Shown: in pieces, positions 43,635 to 54,275 of the stretch
Layout of the letters: the number at the start of each line of letters is the position of its first letter
Numbering within the stretch: the first letter of the stretch is position 1
NCBI GenBank assembly: GCA_002104935.1
Contig: MCGT01000040.1
Coordinates: 62,001 to 126,000, forward strand
Direction: 5' to 3'
Length of the DNA: 64,000 bases
Source of the DNA: Hesseltinella vesiculosa
Lineage: Eukaryota; Mucoromycota; Mucoromycetes; Mucorales; Cunninghamellaceae
Position numbers and translations under genes: made by a program
The notes under the pieces: generated by a model
The model's database searches: none
What the model was told of the DNA's origin: nothing
The model's input: the letters and a program-made list of their open reading frames with translations, nothing else

Positions 43635-46426
43635 ATGTTACGATCTTGCCGATCAGCACGATCTATCTCTTGCCGATGGCATTCATCCAAACTGAATCGT
43701 CACTATACTACGTCAACAGCAAACGACTTTGATGTGATTGTGATTGGAGGTGGTCATGCTGGAACAGAAGCTTGCGCTGCAGCTGCGAGAATGGGAGCAA
43801 GAACGTTGCTGATCACGCAAAATTTGGATACCATTGGTAACAGAGCAGTTTCAAAGAAACATGAGCCTCACTTTATTCTATCATGTAGGAGAAATGTCTT
43901 GCAATCCATCATTTGGTGGTGTAGGCAAAGGGATCCTTGTCAAAGAAATCGACGCCCTGGACGGAGTGTGTGGCCGCATGTCTGGTAAGGAACAGCTTGA
44001 TCTCTTAATGTTGCTTGACTGTTCTTTTAATGACCCATAGATCTCTCTGGTATCCAATTCAAGGTGCTCAATCGTTCCAAGGGACCAGCTGTATATGTAG
44101 GTGCTGGAACGACACTTCAAACCGAGGACTTACTTTTTTTTCTCTGCATGACCAGGGTCCACGAGCACAAATCGATCGAAAGCTATACAAAAAACATGTG
44201 CAAGAATACCTCAACCATTATCCCAATTTGACCATTCGCTCAGGTAGCGTTGCAGACCTTGTCATGGACCAAGAAACGGATACACAAAAGACCATTCGAG
44301 GCATCCAACTTGGTAAGGCGCCTACGGCTTCCCTTGGGGGGGGTTATGTCTCTTTTTTTTTTTTTTTGCTCACTTTCCAACGTTGCCTCTTAGAAAATGG
44401 TCAGCTTATCCGATCTCCCACCGTCGTCATCACTACAGGCACCTTTCTTGGCGGTGAAATCCATCTTGGCCTCAAGGTCTGGCCAGCCGGCCGTATCAAC
44501 GAGAATCCATCCATCCGACTCTCCCAATCTTTACGAGAAGCCGGCTTTCAGCTGGCGCGATTGAAGACTGGTCAGGACCAACATGAGAGTGAAGGCACCC
44601 AATAGCTTACCCGTCTCTTTTTTTTTTTTAGGCACTCCACCCCGATTGGATGGTCGCACGATCAACTACGAGGGCTTGACTATTCAATACGGAGACCAGC
44701 CGCCGTCGCCCTTTTCCTATTTGCATACCACTGTGCCTTATTCTGTACATACTCTCTTCTCCTACCTGTCATGTCTTGGAACTGACACACATTTCTCTCC
44801 CTAGGACGCTCAAGTGCTTTGTCACCAGACGAGAACAAACGCCCAAGTTCACGAATATCTCGAAAAACATTTTGATCAAAGCATTCACATCCGAGAAACT
44901 GTCCAAGGCCCAAGGTAATTTTTTTTATTCTTTCGCTCACCATGCAACCCACCGCTCATCTCTTCCTCTGTAGATACTGCCCTTCCTTGGAGAGTAAAAT
45001 CAAACGATTCAGAACCAAGACCAGCCATAACATTTGGCTGGAACCCGAAGGTATAGAAAACCAAGAACCAGGAAAAAGAGGCCAGGCCACTCATTTTCGC
45101 TTTCTCCCTCGCCACAGGTTTCGATGACCATTTGGTCTATCCAAATGGTATTTCCAATACCATGCCAGAAGAAATCCAAGTCAAGTTTTTACGTATGATC
45201 CGTGGGTTGGAAAATGTCGAGATGGTGCAACCTGGTAAAGAAAAAAAAAAAGCGGCGGTCAATAAGCGGGACGCTCAACGACTGCCAATTTATAGGTTAT
45301 GGTGTAGAATATGACCACATTGATCCTCGCGAATTACGATCCAGTTTGGAAACAAAACGCGTGTCTGGCTTGTTTTTGGCTGGGCAGATCAACGGCACAA
45401 CCGGTTACGAGGAAGCCGCGGCGCAAGGGATCATGGCGGGTATCAACTCGGCTCTGCGGGCGTCTGGACGTGGGCCTTTTATTCTCGATCGCTCAGATGC
45501 CTACATTGGCGTGCTCATCGACGATCTTATCACCAAGGGGGTCAAGGAACCTTATCGCGTCTTCACTGCTCGATCCGAGTTCCGTCTGTCTCTCCGAGCT
45601 GACAATGCTGATCTGCGGCTGACAAGAAAAGGTAGCATGAAAGGGATGCGATGGTGTGTGGCACTCAACCCTATTTTTTTTTTTTTTTTTTTTTTTTGCA
45701 TAGGCCACCAGGTGGGTGCGATCGGGAAAGACCGATGGGATCATTATGTCGCTATGGAAACCGCCATGGTCAATGCCCTCGGTCTGCTGGAGGACACAAA
45801 GCTCTCTGTGAAGAAATGGGCTTCCCATGGTCTGCAGCCATCCAATACCACCAAACCGATGCAAGACAATGGCGTGGTCAGGAGGTAAAGAACAAGGTTG
45901 TACGACAACACTCACCACCTCCTGGAATTCCTTTTAGTGGTATGGAGCTCTTAACATGGCCAGGTGTCACCTTGAGCAACTTTCACAACGTCCTACCTAA
46001 CATTGCGGATCTGGCGCCCGGATTGGCCGAACGGATCATGATTGAAGGCCGCTACCGTCCCTTTTTGAAACGGCAACTGGCCGAGGTCGAAGCTTTGAAA
46101 CGTGATGAAAATTTGAAATTGGATATTCATTTGGATTATACAAAGCAAGTCATCTTTCCATTTTACTTGCATCAAACTAACGTACATTGCATGTGTGTTT
46201 TCGTAGAGTGGACCAACTTTCCAATGAGATTCGCAACAAATTAAACAAGATCAAACCTGAAACTTTGGTAAGGAAGTGCATTGACCTGACCTAACCTAAC
46301 CCTCTCTTTTGTCTATTTCAGGGGGCAGCAAAGCGTGTCGAAGGGATGACGCCAGCCGGTCTACTTGTATTATTGCGCTATGCCAAAGAGCAACCAGCCA
46401 TGGAACGACAAGCAGCCAGCGGCTAG
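43635..46426 (+). CDS. MTO1: Mitochondrial tRNA-modifying protein MTO1 (GidA/MnmG)
   Basis: FAD enzyme that, with the GTPase MSS1/MnmE, installs the C5 carboxymethylaminomethyl-type group on wobble uridine of mitochondrial tRNAs; 664 aa. Fourteen exons from 43635-43836 to 46322-46426 add up to a multiple of three. An Arg/Ser-rich mitochondrial presequence starts it. Then comes the dinucleotide-binding motif [13 protein letters not shown] (about residues 33-45), followed by [51 protein letters not shown] and [20 protein letters not shown]. The GidA-associated C-terminal domain ends in [15 protein letters not shown]. All family signatures are present. The intron 46145-46206 starts with GC. The position just before GPRAQ is Tyr in my model. 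Confidence 0.95.
46145..46206 (+). other. GC-AG intron in MTO1
   Basis: The donor AA|GCAAGT is needed to join DYTK to [12 protein letters not shown]. Using the GT four bases on produces an early stop. Confidence 0.75.
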
Positions 46427-46715
46427 GAATAAACCATTGTAGCTTTTTTTTTTTTTTTTTTTTTTTTGTCGCTTTGCTTTGTCCAAAGGGAGGGAGATCC
46501 GGTTGCAATGGTTTTTTACACCGTTCCTCGTGACACAAACACTTGTGCTGTTTCGCTTTGTGCAAGGTGATTTTTCTTTTCCTTTTTCATTCGGTCGTCC
46601 TTCGGCTTTTCGAGTTTATTTTTTTCTCTCCATTTTTCTCTCCCCCACTTCTTTGTGAAAAAAAAACGAAAAACGTGTGATTACCATACTCTGTCCATTG
46701 ACCGAATCTCTTTTA

Positions 46716-49276
46716 ATGGATGCCGGATCTTCCCAAAGTCAGCAAATACGGCCGTTTGTCTACATTCAATACCCAAACTCGCCCTCCTCTCGCCCTTTTG
46801 TAACCACCTCCCCCACCCAACAACAACAGCCTTCTAGTTCCCATTCGTCCCCCCAACCATCGTCTTCTTCTCATTCCTCTTCCAAATCCGATGACCCTCC
46901 TCCTCCAAAACGTAAACGACAGCAAAATGGTTATGCTTGTGACAAGTAAGCCCACCTTTCTTTTTTGACTCTGGTATTTTTTTTTTTCTCACACTCGTCA
47001 CACTTTTTTTTTTTTTTTTCGTTTTCTTTTTTTAGATGCCGTGAACGACGAGTAGGTTGCGATAGAGATAAACCCATCTGCGGTCAATGCAAAGGAAAAT
47101 ACCAATGCGGATACAGCAATCATGCTTTGCGACTGGACAATGTGTCTATGCGTCAGAAAATGAACGACCTAGAAACCCAGGTGAAAACCGTCAAGGACGA
47201 CTTTACACGACTTCAACAGATTTGTCAGGAGCTTTCCAACCGCCAACAACAACTCCAATCCACCCTGCTTCCTTATCAACATCATCCATCGCCACCTTTT
47301 CGTTTACCCTTGTCCCCGCCTGACGCTCATCCTTCGTTCAGGACCGATAACGGCAGTTCCGCCACCACCGTCACCTCCACTTCCTCCTCCGCTAGCTCCA
47401 TGTACCAACAACCACCATTCATGCCCAATCGGCTGGACGACGACACAGATGACAACGACCCACTCTCCTTGGACCGCCAGGCCTCCGTCATGGACTGGGC
47501 CCTGGGCACGGGTTGGCAGGTTTCCTTACAAAACGGCATTACCTCTATCTTTACCAACATCGCCAGCTTTGATGATCTGCGCGATGCCTTGCGCCGAGCC
47601 TTACAAATGACGTATCATGTCCATGGTCCTACACTTTATGCCACCCTCCCCGAGCCTGTCTTGACCTTGAGCAGCATCCCCACCTTTTCCAGCTTTGAGA
47701 GGCTGGGCCGTATCCACTTGGCTTCTGTCCCTCAACGGCTTCCTTCACACCCTTCCCCTTCCTCCAGCCATCCCACGCCCTCCTCCACGCCTTCTTCCTC
47801 CTCCGCTTCCTCGTCCCCCTCGTCCCCTCCTCCGCCTCCTCCTCACCCAATCCACCCCACGAGCCATCCTTGCCAACCTCCCCCTCTGACCCGCACATGC
47901 TTGCGTCGGACGTCATGTACCGCCTGATCCATCAGCACCATCAGTGCAGCTTCCCCATCCTTGTCAGCCCTTCCCGGTTTGAACGGCATTACCAACAAGG
48001 CGAGCTCAAGTCAGTGGTGCTTTCCTCGATTTTCAGCCACATTGCCCCACATGCATGCCTGTACCACCCACACCTGGTCCATCTGCAAGATTTCCGCACC
48101 CTTGGCCAGCGTTTTTACGAACACTCTCGCATGCAGCTCGGCCTGGACGACCAGGCCAATCTCTCCAACATCCATCAGCGCACGCTCTTGCTCGCCTATG
48201 ACTTGGACTTTGGCCGTGTCGACCGTGCCTATGTCCAGCTCGGTCTTGTCATCCGCATGTGCTTTTCGCTCGACCTGCACCGCCCCGAAGGCTATGCTCA
48301 CTGCCAGTCGCCTTTTGAACGCGAACAAGCCAAACGCATCTTCTGGGCTGTATGGTTCTTTGATTCGATGATCCCCCACTTTTTTGCCCAGCCGCCCGCC
48401 ATCCGCCGCGAAGACATCAAAATCGACCCACCCTGTGTGCTCAGCGATTATGACCCGGTCGAGGTCGAACAGACCCGATTTGCCATTGCCTTGATCCAGA
48501 TGCGCCGGTTACACAGCGAAAAGTCCCTGCGCCGATTCTATCGCAGCCTTGCCCCCAACCTCCGTTTCCGTCACCTCACCTCCCAACCCATCGCCAGCGC
48601 CTCGCTCTGGCAACGTCGCTCCTTCTTTTGCATTTTACTGGATTACTGCTTGGCTTGGATCAACATCTACCGTCATCGTCTGCCATCCTCTCTCGCTATC
48701 CGTCGAACCTCCCAAGCCGCCTTTGCCATGCTGCTGCTCTTTCGACACTGGTTCCAGCCCGAGCCCAACTTTGACTGTTTCTTCCGTCCTTATCTTCATC
48801 ACTTTATGGCTGCGATCCAAGTCTTCAAGGTATGTTCCGCGCCACCGCTCCCCAAAGTCGTGCTCATCCCGATTTTTTTTTTCTTGTTTGGCTAGTCCAA
48901 TATCTTGCAAGCCGACGGTCCTCGGTCACCAATGCTGGTAGCCCAATGCAAAGCCGCCCTGATCGTCATGTATCATATTTATCGCACTACACCAACCTAT
49001 CGATCGTTTGGAGAAAGTCAATTGGAAAAGGATCTGATCTTGTTCTTCCAGCAAAACCAAATCTTGACCATGGCTCAGTTACAATATGGCCAGCCCACCG
49101 ATCCTGATCTTCATCTTTTGACCGAGCTTCTGGACGATGGTGAGGCCGACTATGGTTGGTCCATCTTCTCTCTCGTTCAAGACAACTCCCTCAGCCAAGT
49201 CAAAAGTAGCAGCGGTGCTGGGTCCATTTCTTCCAATGCGACATCAGAAGATGCCATCAGCATTCAAGCCTCTTGA
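46716..49276 (+). CDS. Zn2Cys6 fungal transcription factor
   Basis: Nuclear regulator of about 787 aa. A Ser/Gln/Pro-rich start leads to a bipartite basic stretch (PKRKRQQ). The zinc cluster follows: CDKCRERRVGCDRDKPIC then CGQC and YQC, split by the first intron (46946-47035). A leucine-rich coiled coil comes next (MRQKMNDLETQVKTVKDDF). The fungal-specific transcription factor domain lies downstream, with FGRVDRAYVQLGLVIRMCFSLDLHRPEG and AKRIFWAVWFFDSMI. Exons: 46716-46945, 47036-47726, 47768-48829, 48896-49276. The second intron (47727-47767) is inferred only because the frame must shift; its donor GTCCCT is weak and the surrounding sequence is Ser/Pro low-complexity, so this junction is uncertain. 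The target genes are unknown. Confidence 0.82.
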
Positions 49277-49943
49277 ATTATTTTCTTTTTTTGACCTGTC
49301 ACTCTTTCTTTCTTACTCTCATCTATATTCACCCGCCCATTCATATTTTCATACCTGTTGATAGACCAAATGTGTATAGCTTATTTTTTGTCATTAAAAA
49401 AAAAATCAACTGAGCATGGGCTTTGCACCCGGAGTTTCTAGTTTATTGGCATGGGCCCCAGGCAAAAAGAACTTTTTTTTTTTTCAAGGAACTATTCTCA
49501 AATTGTCATGTATGGATGTCAATGCCTTTTTACTTAGCATTACCCATGAACTACCCTGCTTGTTTTCTCGGTCGATGGTTTTTTTTTTTTTTTTTTCGCG
49601 TCTGGAATGCTCTCTGTTCTTTTGGAGACGCCGCGGCGGAGTTGTAAATCGCCATCCTCATTGCATGGGCAAATTTAGACCCTCCACCATGGAAGATATT
49701 TTTTGAGTGGTCATTTATGACATGGCCAATCAATGAAAAAGAGGACCCTGGAATGCAGATGAAAACAATAAAATACAAGAGGGGATGAAGGAGAGGGGGG
49801 CTAGTCATTTGGCAGTAACTTTTTTTTTTTTTTTTTTTTTGCTTGTCAAGCTCTCTCTTCCCTACTTTCTCATTCCACTCTTGTTTTATTTTTATTTTTT
49901 CTATTTTCAAGCTCATTTGCTATATTCTAATCTTCTCTTCACA
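49277..49943. other. Intergenic with pyrimidine-rich leader
   Basis: No gene seen. The stretch 49820-49915 is T/C-rich and leads into the thaumatin-like gene. Confidence 0.45.
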
Positions 49944-50693
49944 ATGATCATCCTTCCAGTTGGGTTGCTGTTGCTGCCATTTGTTCTTGCAGGCTCGCGA
50001 AGCATCGACATTGTCAACAACTGCCCCGAGACCCTTTCCATTGGCGTGCTTACAAATGGAGGTTCTCACGTGGACCAACGTTTTGATCTCACATCGAAAG
50101 GCAAACGGACCATTTCTCAATCAGACACTTGGGGCGGCCGCTTGTTTGGTCAACCTCAATGTGTGGGCAACTCCAATGACGGCAAATTCTGTGGCCCTGC
50201 CGGTGCTGGCAACCCAGCCTCCTTGGCCGAGTTCTTTTTCAAGGGTGCTAACGGTAAGGACTACTATGATGTCAGTTTGGTTGACGGATACAATCTACCA
50301 ATGGCCATTCAACCTCATGGTGGTCAAAGCTCGGGTGGTGAATATGATTGTGGCACGCCTTCTTGCAAGAAACTGCCTTCCTGCCCATCGGAGTTGACGG
50401 TGAAGGACAGCGCCAACAAGGTCATCGGCTGTCAGTCCTCCTGCTCCAAGACTGGTCAACCCCAATATTGCTGCAGTGGTGCTTATGATAGCCCCAGCTC
50501 TTGCAAAGCTGATTCTCAAGCCAACAGCGTCAAATCTGCTTGTCCAGATAGCTACAGCTGGGCCTATGATGATCAGGTAAAGGAAGAAAAAAGAGACGTC
50601 AGCTGACGGTTTTTTTTTGACATATTTTTTTATATATAGACCTCGACGTTTGTTTGCATGAACCCATCCTCTTACACTGTTACATTTTGTTAG
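49944..50693 (+). CDS. Secreted thaumatin-like protein
   Basis: Extracellular Cys-rich protein of 228 aa from the thaumatin/PR-5 superfamily; fungal members bind or cut beta-glucan. Exons 49944-50576 and 50640-50693. It starts with a signal peptide (MIILPVGLLLLPFVLAGS). Family features are IDIVNNCPETLSIGV near the N-terminus, AEFFFKGANGKDYYDVSLVDGYNLPM in the middle, and CCSGAYDSPSSC then CPDSYSWAYDD toward the C-terminus. The last exon gives the terminal strand (TSTFVCMN...YTVTFC). The acidic residues of the cleft (E in AEFFF and D in DVSLVDG) are present. The final Cys is the last residue, as in family members. Confidence 0.9.
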
Positions 50694-51289
50694 TTTTCAC
50701 CGATCTTATGATTTGTGCCATTCGTCACATCTTTTTTGAAAAATAAAAACGCGATAGGCAAACTTGCTTGCATGAAAATGCAGAGGCTGGCGGACGACGA
50801 AAGTTCTGAAACCCCGTCGCCCAGCTTTTTTTTTTCTGTGCGGGGCGGGCCCTTTGGATTTATAATCGGATAAGGTTCACATCTTACTCATTTGTCAGAG
50901 CTGACCCAAGGAGCTATTGTTTTTGAAGTGAAAATTTTTGAAAGAGGCAATAGCTAGTAGAGAAGTGGTCAATGTATGTGCTATTGTTCAATCAGAATCA
51001 ATGTGACCCACGCAAAAAAAAGCAAGCGAGAGAGCTTGTCAACATAAAAGGCGTGGCGGGGGGTGGAAGAGGGGTTTGCTGACAAATTTGATTCATGCCA
51101 CTGCAAAGGATGAAAGCTGGAGGTGACACACATCGGGAAAAATTTTAAATACCCAGCTTTCCCTTTTTTCTCGCTCTTTATCCTGCTCTTGTAGGCAACC
51201 ACCTTTTTATTTTTTTTTTTCATACAACCTCTGCGCTTGATCTTCACTTTTCCTCGTCCCCTTTTTTATTTTCTACTATCGTGTCTCGC
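50694..51289. other. Intergenic, no gene seen
   Basis: AATAAA at about 50742 is a likely poly(A) signal of the thaumatin-like gene. The rest is probably the promoter of the cyclin-like gene; its last 120 bp are T/C-rich. Confidence 0.45.
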
Positions 51290-52136
51290 ATGTCCAAAGT
51301 GCTTCAGGCGGATAACACGAGATATAAAAATCGACCCAATTATACCCAAGCATGTATGCTTCTCCAAGCTATTGAGCTGAATCAGCGCAGGGCGCTACAT
51401 CCTCGATGCCTGGGTAACACTGTTATTTTCTTCTTTTTTTCTTTCTCTCTCGATAGGCACATCCCTCTCATCCCTCTATTCTATTAGCCCACCTTGCGAT
51501 GTTTGTTGTAAAAACCTGGGAAACCGATCCTTGCGAAGAAAAATGCAAGGAGCTTTACCAGCTACTCCACACCCTACTCGCTTCCTCCAATATCGATGAA
51601 CCCTCCTTGGAAAAGTCGCTAAGGATGTTCTGTCAAAATTCAGCCTCCACCCCCACGCCGTGTGCTGCCGTCACCTTGCTTGTTGCTATCAGCTACCTCG
51701 AACGATTGAACCAAGTAGGTCAAAACGTCCCATTTCCATCAGCCCATCGATCTGACCTTTCTTGAATTAGAAATTTGGCTCCATTCGCGGCACCATCGGC
51801 TGTGGAGCTCGTTTGATCTCCATCGCTTTCCTCCTGGCCGCTCAATATATGCACGACAGCTTGCAACTGATCATCCATGTACCTCTTCGAGACAAACAAA
51901 TAACCGAGCCTGTCGCCCTGCCCAGCCCGCTTCAACCCACCACTGAGGAGCAGAAGCTGAGGATCTCCAAACTTGAGCTCGAATTCTTACATCTCATGGA
52001 TTATGATCTCTCTTTCAACGACCCTGCCCAGCTTGTTCACTGGGCTCATTCCTTTGATACCCCTCCTCCCATGTTGGACTATTGCACTTCTGCTGACGAA
52101 GGTGACGACGAAATGGACGACGACTTTGATTTTTGA
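51290..52136 (+). CDS. PHO80-like cyclin
   Basis: A 238-aa protein with a single cyclin fold of the PHO80/PCL type, which would pair with a Pho85-like kinase. Exons 51290-51413, 51488-51714 and 51771-52136; the phases agree. Cyclin features are the TPCAAVTLLVAISYLERLN helix (the usual S-x-x-I-x-x-L-E-R pattern), then GCGARLISIAFLLAAQYMHD (the helix that normally reads R-x-x-L-x-A-x-x-L-A-x-K-x-x-D), and LELEFLHLMDYDLSF. The C-terminus is acidic (DEGDDEMDDDFDF). The kinase-binding Lys of the second helix appears to be replaced by Gln (AAQYMHD), which is mildly unusual. Roles in phosphate or nutrient signalling are possible but not shown. Confidence 0.75.
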
Positions 52137-52941
52137 CTTGATCCTTCTGTAATTTTTCCTATGGCATCATTCCCCGTGTAAATGACGGAAATAAAACAAA
52201 AATTATTCTATTTTACTTGTTCCTTGCCTATCCTCCATTCAAAACTCTTAAGGAAAGTCATCCTTGACACCTCCCCTTGGAGTTTTTTTTTTTTCGGTTA
52301 CGCCAAGGACGACTTGATTATTAATGTCAAAGCCTCCGTTAACCAAAAAGGTCCCGAAAAGAGCTTTTTCCAGGCGTTTCGATTTGTTGCATGAACTCTG
52401 ACTGCTCCCCTTTATTTTTTTCGCGCGAGCCTTTGCTGGGCTGTGGTACAAGAACCCCCCCACCCCCGCCTCATTTTCATCGAGTCAGGTGGTTTTGTCC
52501 AGAAATCCAACCACGGAGGTCTCCTGGACACATTCACCGAGGCTTGCCGTTGAACGACAGGCCACACTTTTGAAAAACACTCCAAGAGAAAATTGAAGAA
52601 AAACAGTCTTTCCCCGATCTCAAATCGTCACTTTCTTAAAAAAAAAAAAGGCGGGTCAAATGGCACTCAGGCTGGAACCTCTCCAAGCAGTCTCTCTGAC
52701 CAAGCTCACGCTTTTTCGTCTCATGCTTCTCCGAGTTCTCTTGAGAGTGAGAGATGGACCCAGTCTGTGCAAATGGAAATCACTGCTATGTCTCAAAGGG
52801 TAAAAAAATGTAGATCTCTTGATTGGCTGAGGACACAAAGGCAGCCAATTTTTTTTTTCTTTGTCGTTTTGCTGTAGTTTCCGCTTCTCTCTCACTCTCA
52901 CTTTTTTTTCTCTCTTTCGTGTGTGCGTGTATATGTGACCA
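52137..52941. other. Intergenic, no gene seen
   Basis: AATAAA at about 52189 follows the cyclin gene. The remaining sequence has only short frames and ends in a T/C-rich leader. Confidence 0.45.
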
Positions 52942-53610
52942 ATGAGGATCGTTCATGAATCTGAATTTGATCATGCAGAAGGCCTGCATCCTCATCTCAT
53001 CACCAATGTCCTAACGTCAGCAGCAGCTCCCTCCACTTCGGCACTGGATGATACCGAAGACGAGCAAGGATGCCAGTGGGATATTGTTTACCAGCTGCCT
53101 CCCAGCCTCTTTGTCGATCGATACCAGCTACAAGACACCCTTGGCTCCAAGTACGCCATCGTTGTCCATGGCTTTCAAAACCTTGAGCTCCCATTGGAGC
53201 ATGTGCCTCCAAAAGATACCTTTGTTATTTTAAGACCCCTGGTAGCCACCACCAACGCGACCATCGATCTGCCATTGCACAAACGCTACCAGCAACCTGA
53301 TGGCAGTCTCCATCATCGTGCCATCCATCTGCCTTTACCTCAGGTGTTTTCTATCTGCCCTGATCATCATACCCTTCGGTTGCCACCTATCCACGCCTCC
53401 CTGTCGCTCCTCCCAGCACCCGACACAGCTCAGCCTTCCACCATGAAGCTCGCCGTGCCGGTAGGCGACTTGAACGACCAATTCGCTGTCCAATGGGGAA
53501 CAACCCTCACCATTGCTTTCGTCTCTCTCTGGATCTTCTGGTCCGTGCTTCAGGCCATTCGCAAACAAAAACGGATCGACGCCAAAGGCAAACGACGCAA
53601 ATCTGAATAG
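52942..53610 (+). CDS. PIG-X/Pbn1-like subunit of GPI mannosyltransferase I
   Basis: Single-exon 222-aa ER membrane protein. It stabilises the catalytic mannosyltransferase PIG-M/Gpi14, which adds the first mannose to the GPI precursor. The lumenal domain shows the PIG-X hallmark YQLPPSLFVDRYQL, then FQNLELPLEHVPP. One transmembrane helix lies near the C-terminus (TTLTIAFVSLWIFWSVLQAI), followed by a very basic tail (RKQKRIDAKGKRRKSE). This topology matches PIG-X. No cleavable signal peptide is visible, so a missed 5' exon is possible; the chosen ATG is the first in the frame. Confidence 0.75.
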   Translation: MRIVHESEFDHAEGLHPHLITNVLTSAAAPSTSALDDTEDEQGCQWDIVYQLPPSLFVDRYQLQDTLGSKYAIVVHGFQNLELPLEHVPPKDTFVILRPLVATTNATIDLPLHKRYQQPDGSLHHRAIHLPLPQVFSICPDHHTLRLPPIHASLSLLPAPDTAQPSTMKLAVPVGDLNDQFAVQWGTTLTIAFVSLWIFWSVLQAIRKQKRIDAKGKRRKSE

Positions 53611-54125
53611 ACTTTCCTTTCTGCAGACATCATGCTCCCCATCATAATCAAAAATATATGTAGAATAATTCCTCAACCATCTTAACGTAGAGCATACGAG
53701 GGCAAAGTCATAGGAAAAGGAGCGAGTGGCCTATGGCCAAGCCTGCGACGTGAGCTGTTGAACTGCAGGGAAGAATCCAGCCATGGTCGTCTATAGGCAA
53801 TAGCAGATCTTCATAACGAGGTTGGATGTACAAAATGAAAGGCACGGGTGACAGCAGGCCAATGATGGGAAATGTTGAAAAGGACACCCAGTGGGCTCAC
53901 GTGCAAACTCAGCCATCAACGGTCTCCGTCATTGAACTGGCGTTTTGAATGACAGGACCATTGGTAGCACCATGGTCTGGGCAGGTTCATTGCTCGTCGA
54001 TTTTTTTACAGACGTTTCTCCAAGCAACATTCCTTTTATTTATTTATACAATAGGGCTGGCGAGTAAGGAGTACGAGCAATAAAAGAATGCGGAAGAAGA
54101 GTGGGAGCTAAACCGTTTTTTATTT
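53611..54125. other. Spacer between convergent genes
   Basis: No gene seen between the tails of the PIG-X and VPS27 genes. Short frames only. Confidence 0.45.
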
Positions 54126-54193
54126 TCATAGATCAATCAAGGGAGCTTCATACGCAGGCTGCTGCTGCTGCTGTTGTTGTTGTTGTTGTTGTG

Positions 54194-54275
<82 letters not shown>

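Noticed and set aside
47870..48895. Separate gene for the second half of the 47-kb regulator
   Set aside because: The fragment begins in the middle of the transcription-factor domain and lacks a zinc cluster; joining it to the upstream exons is more plausible.
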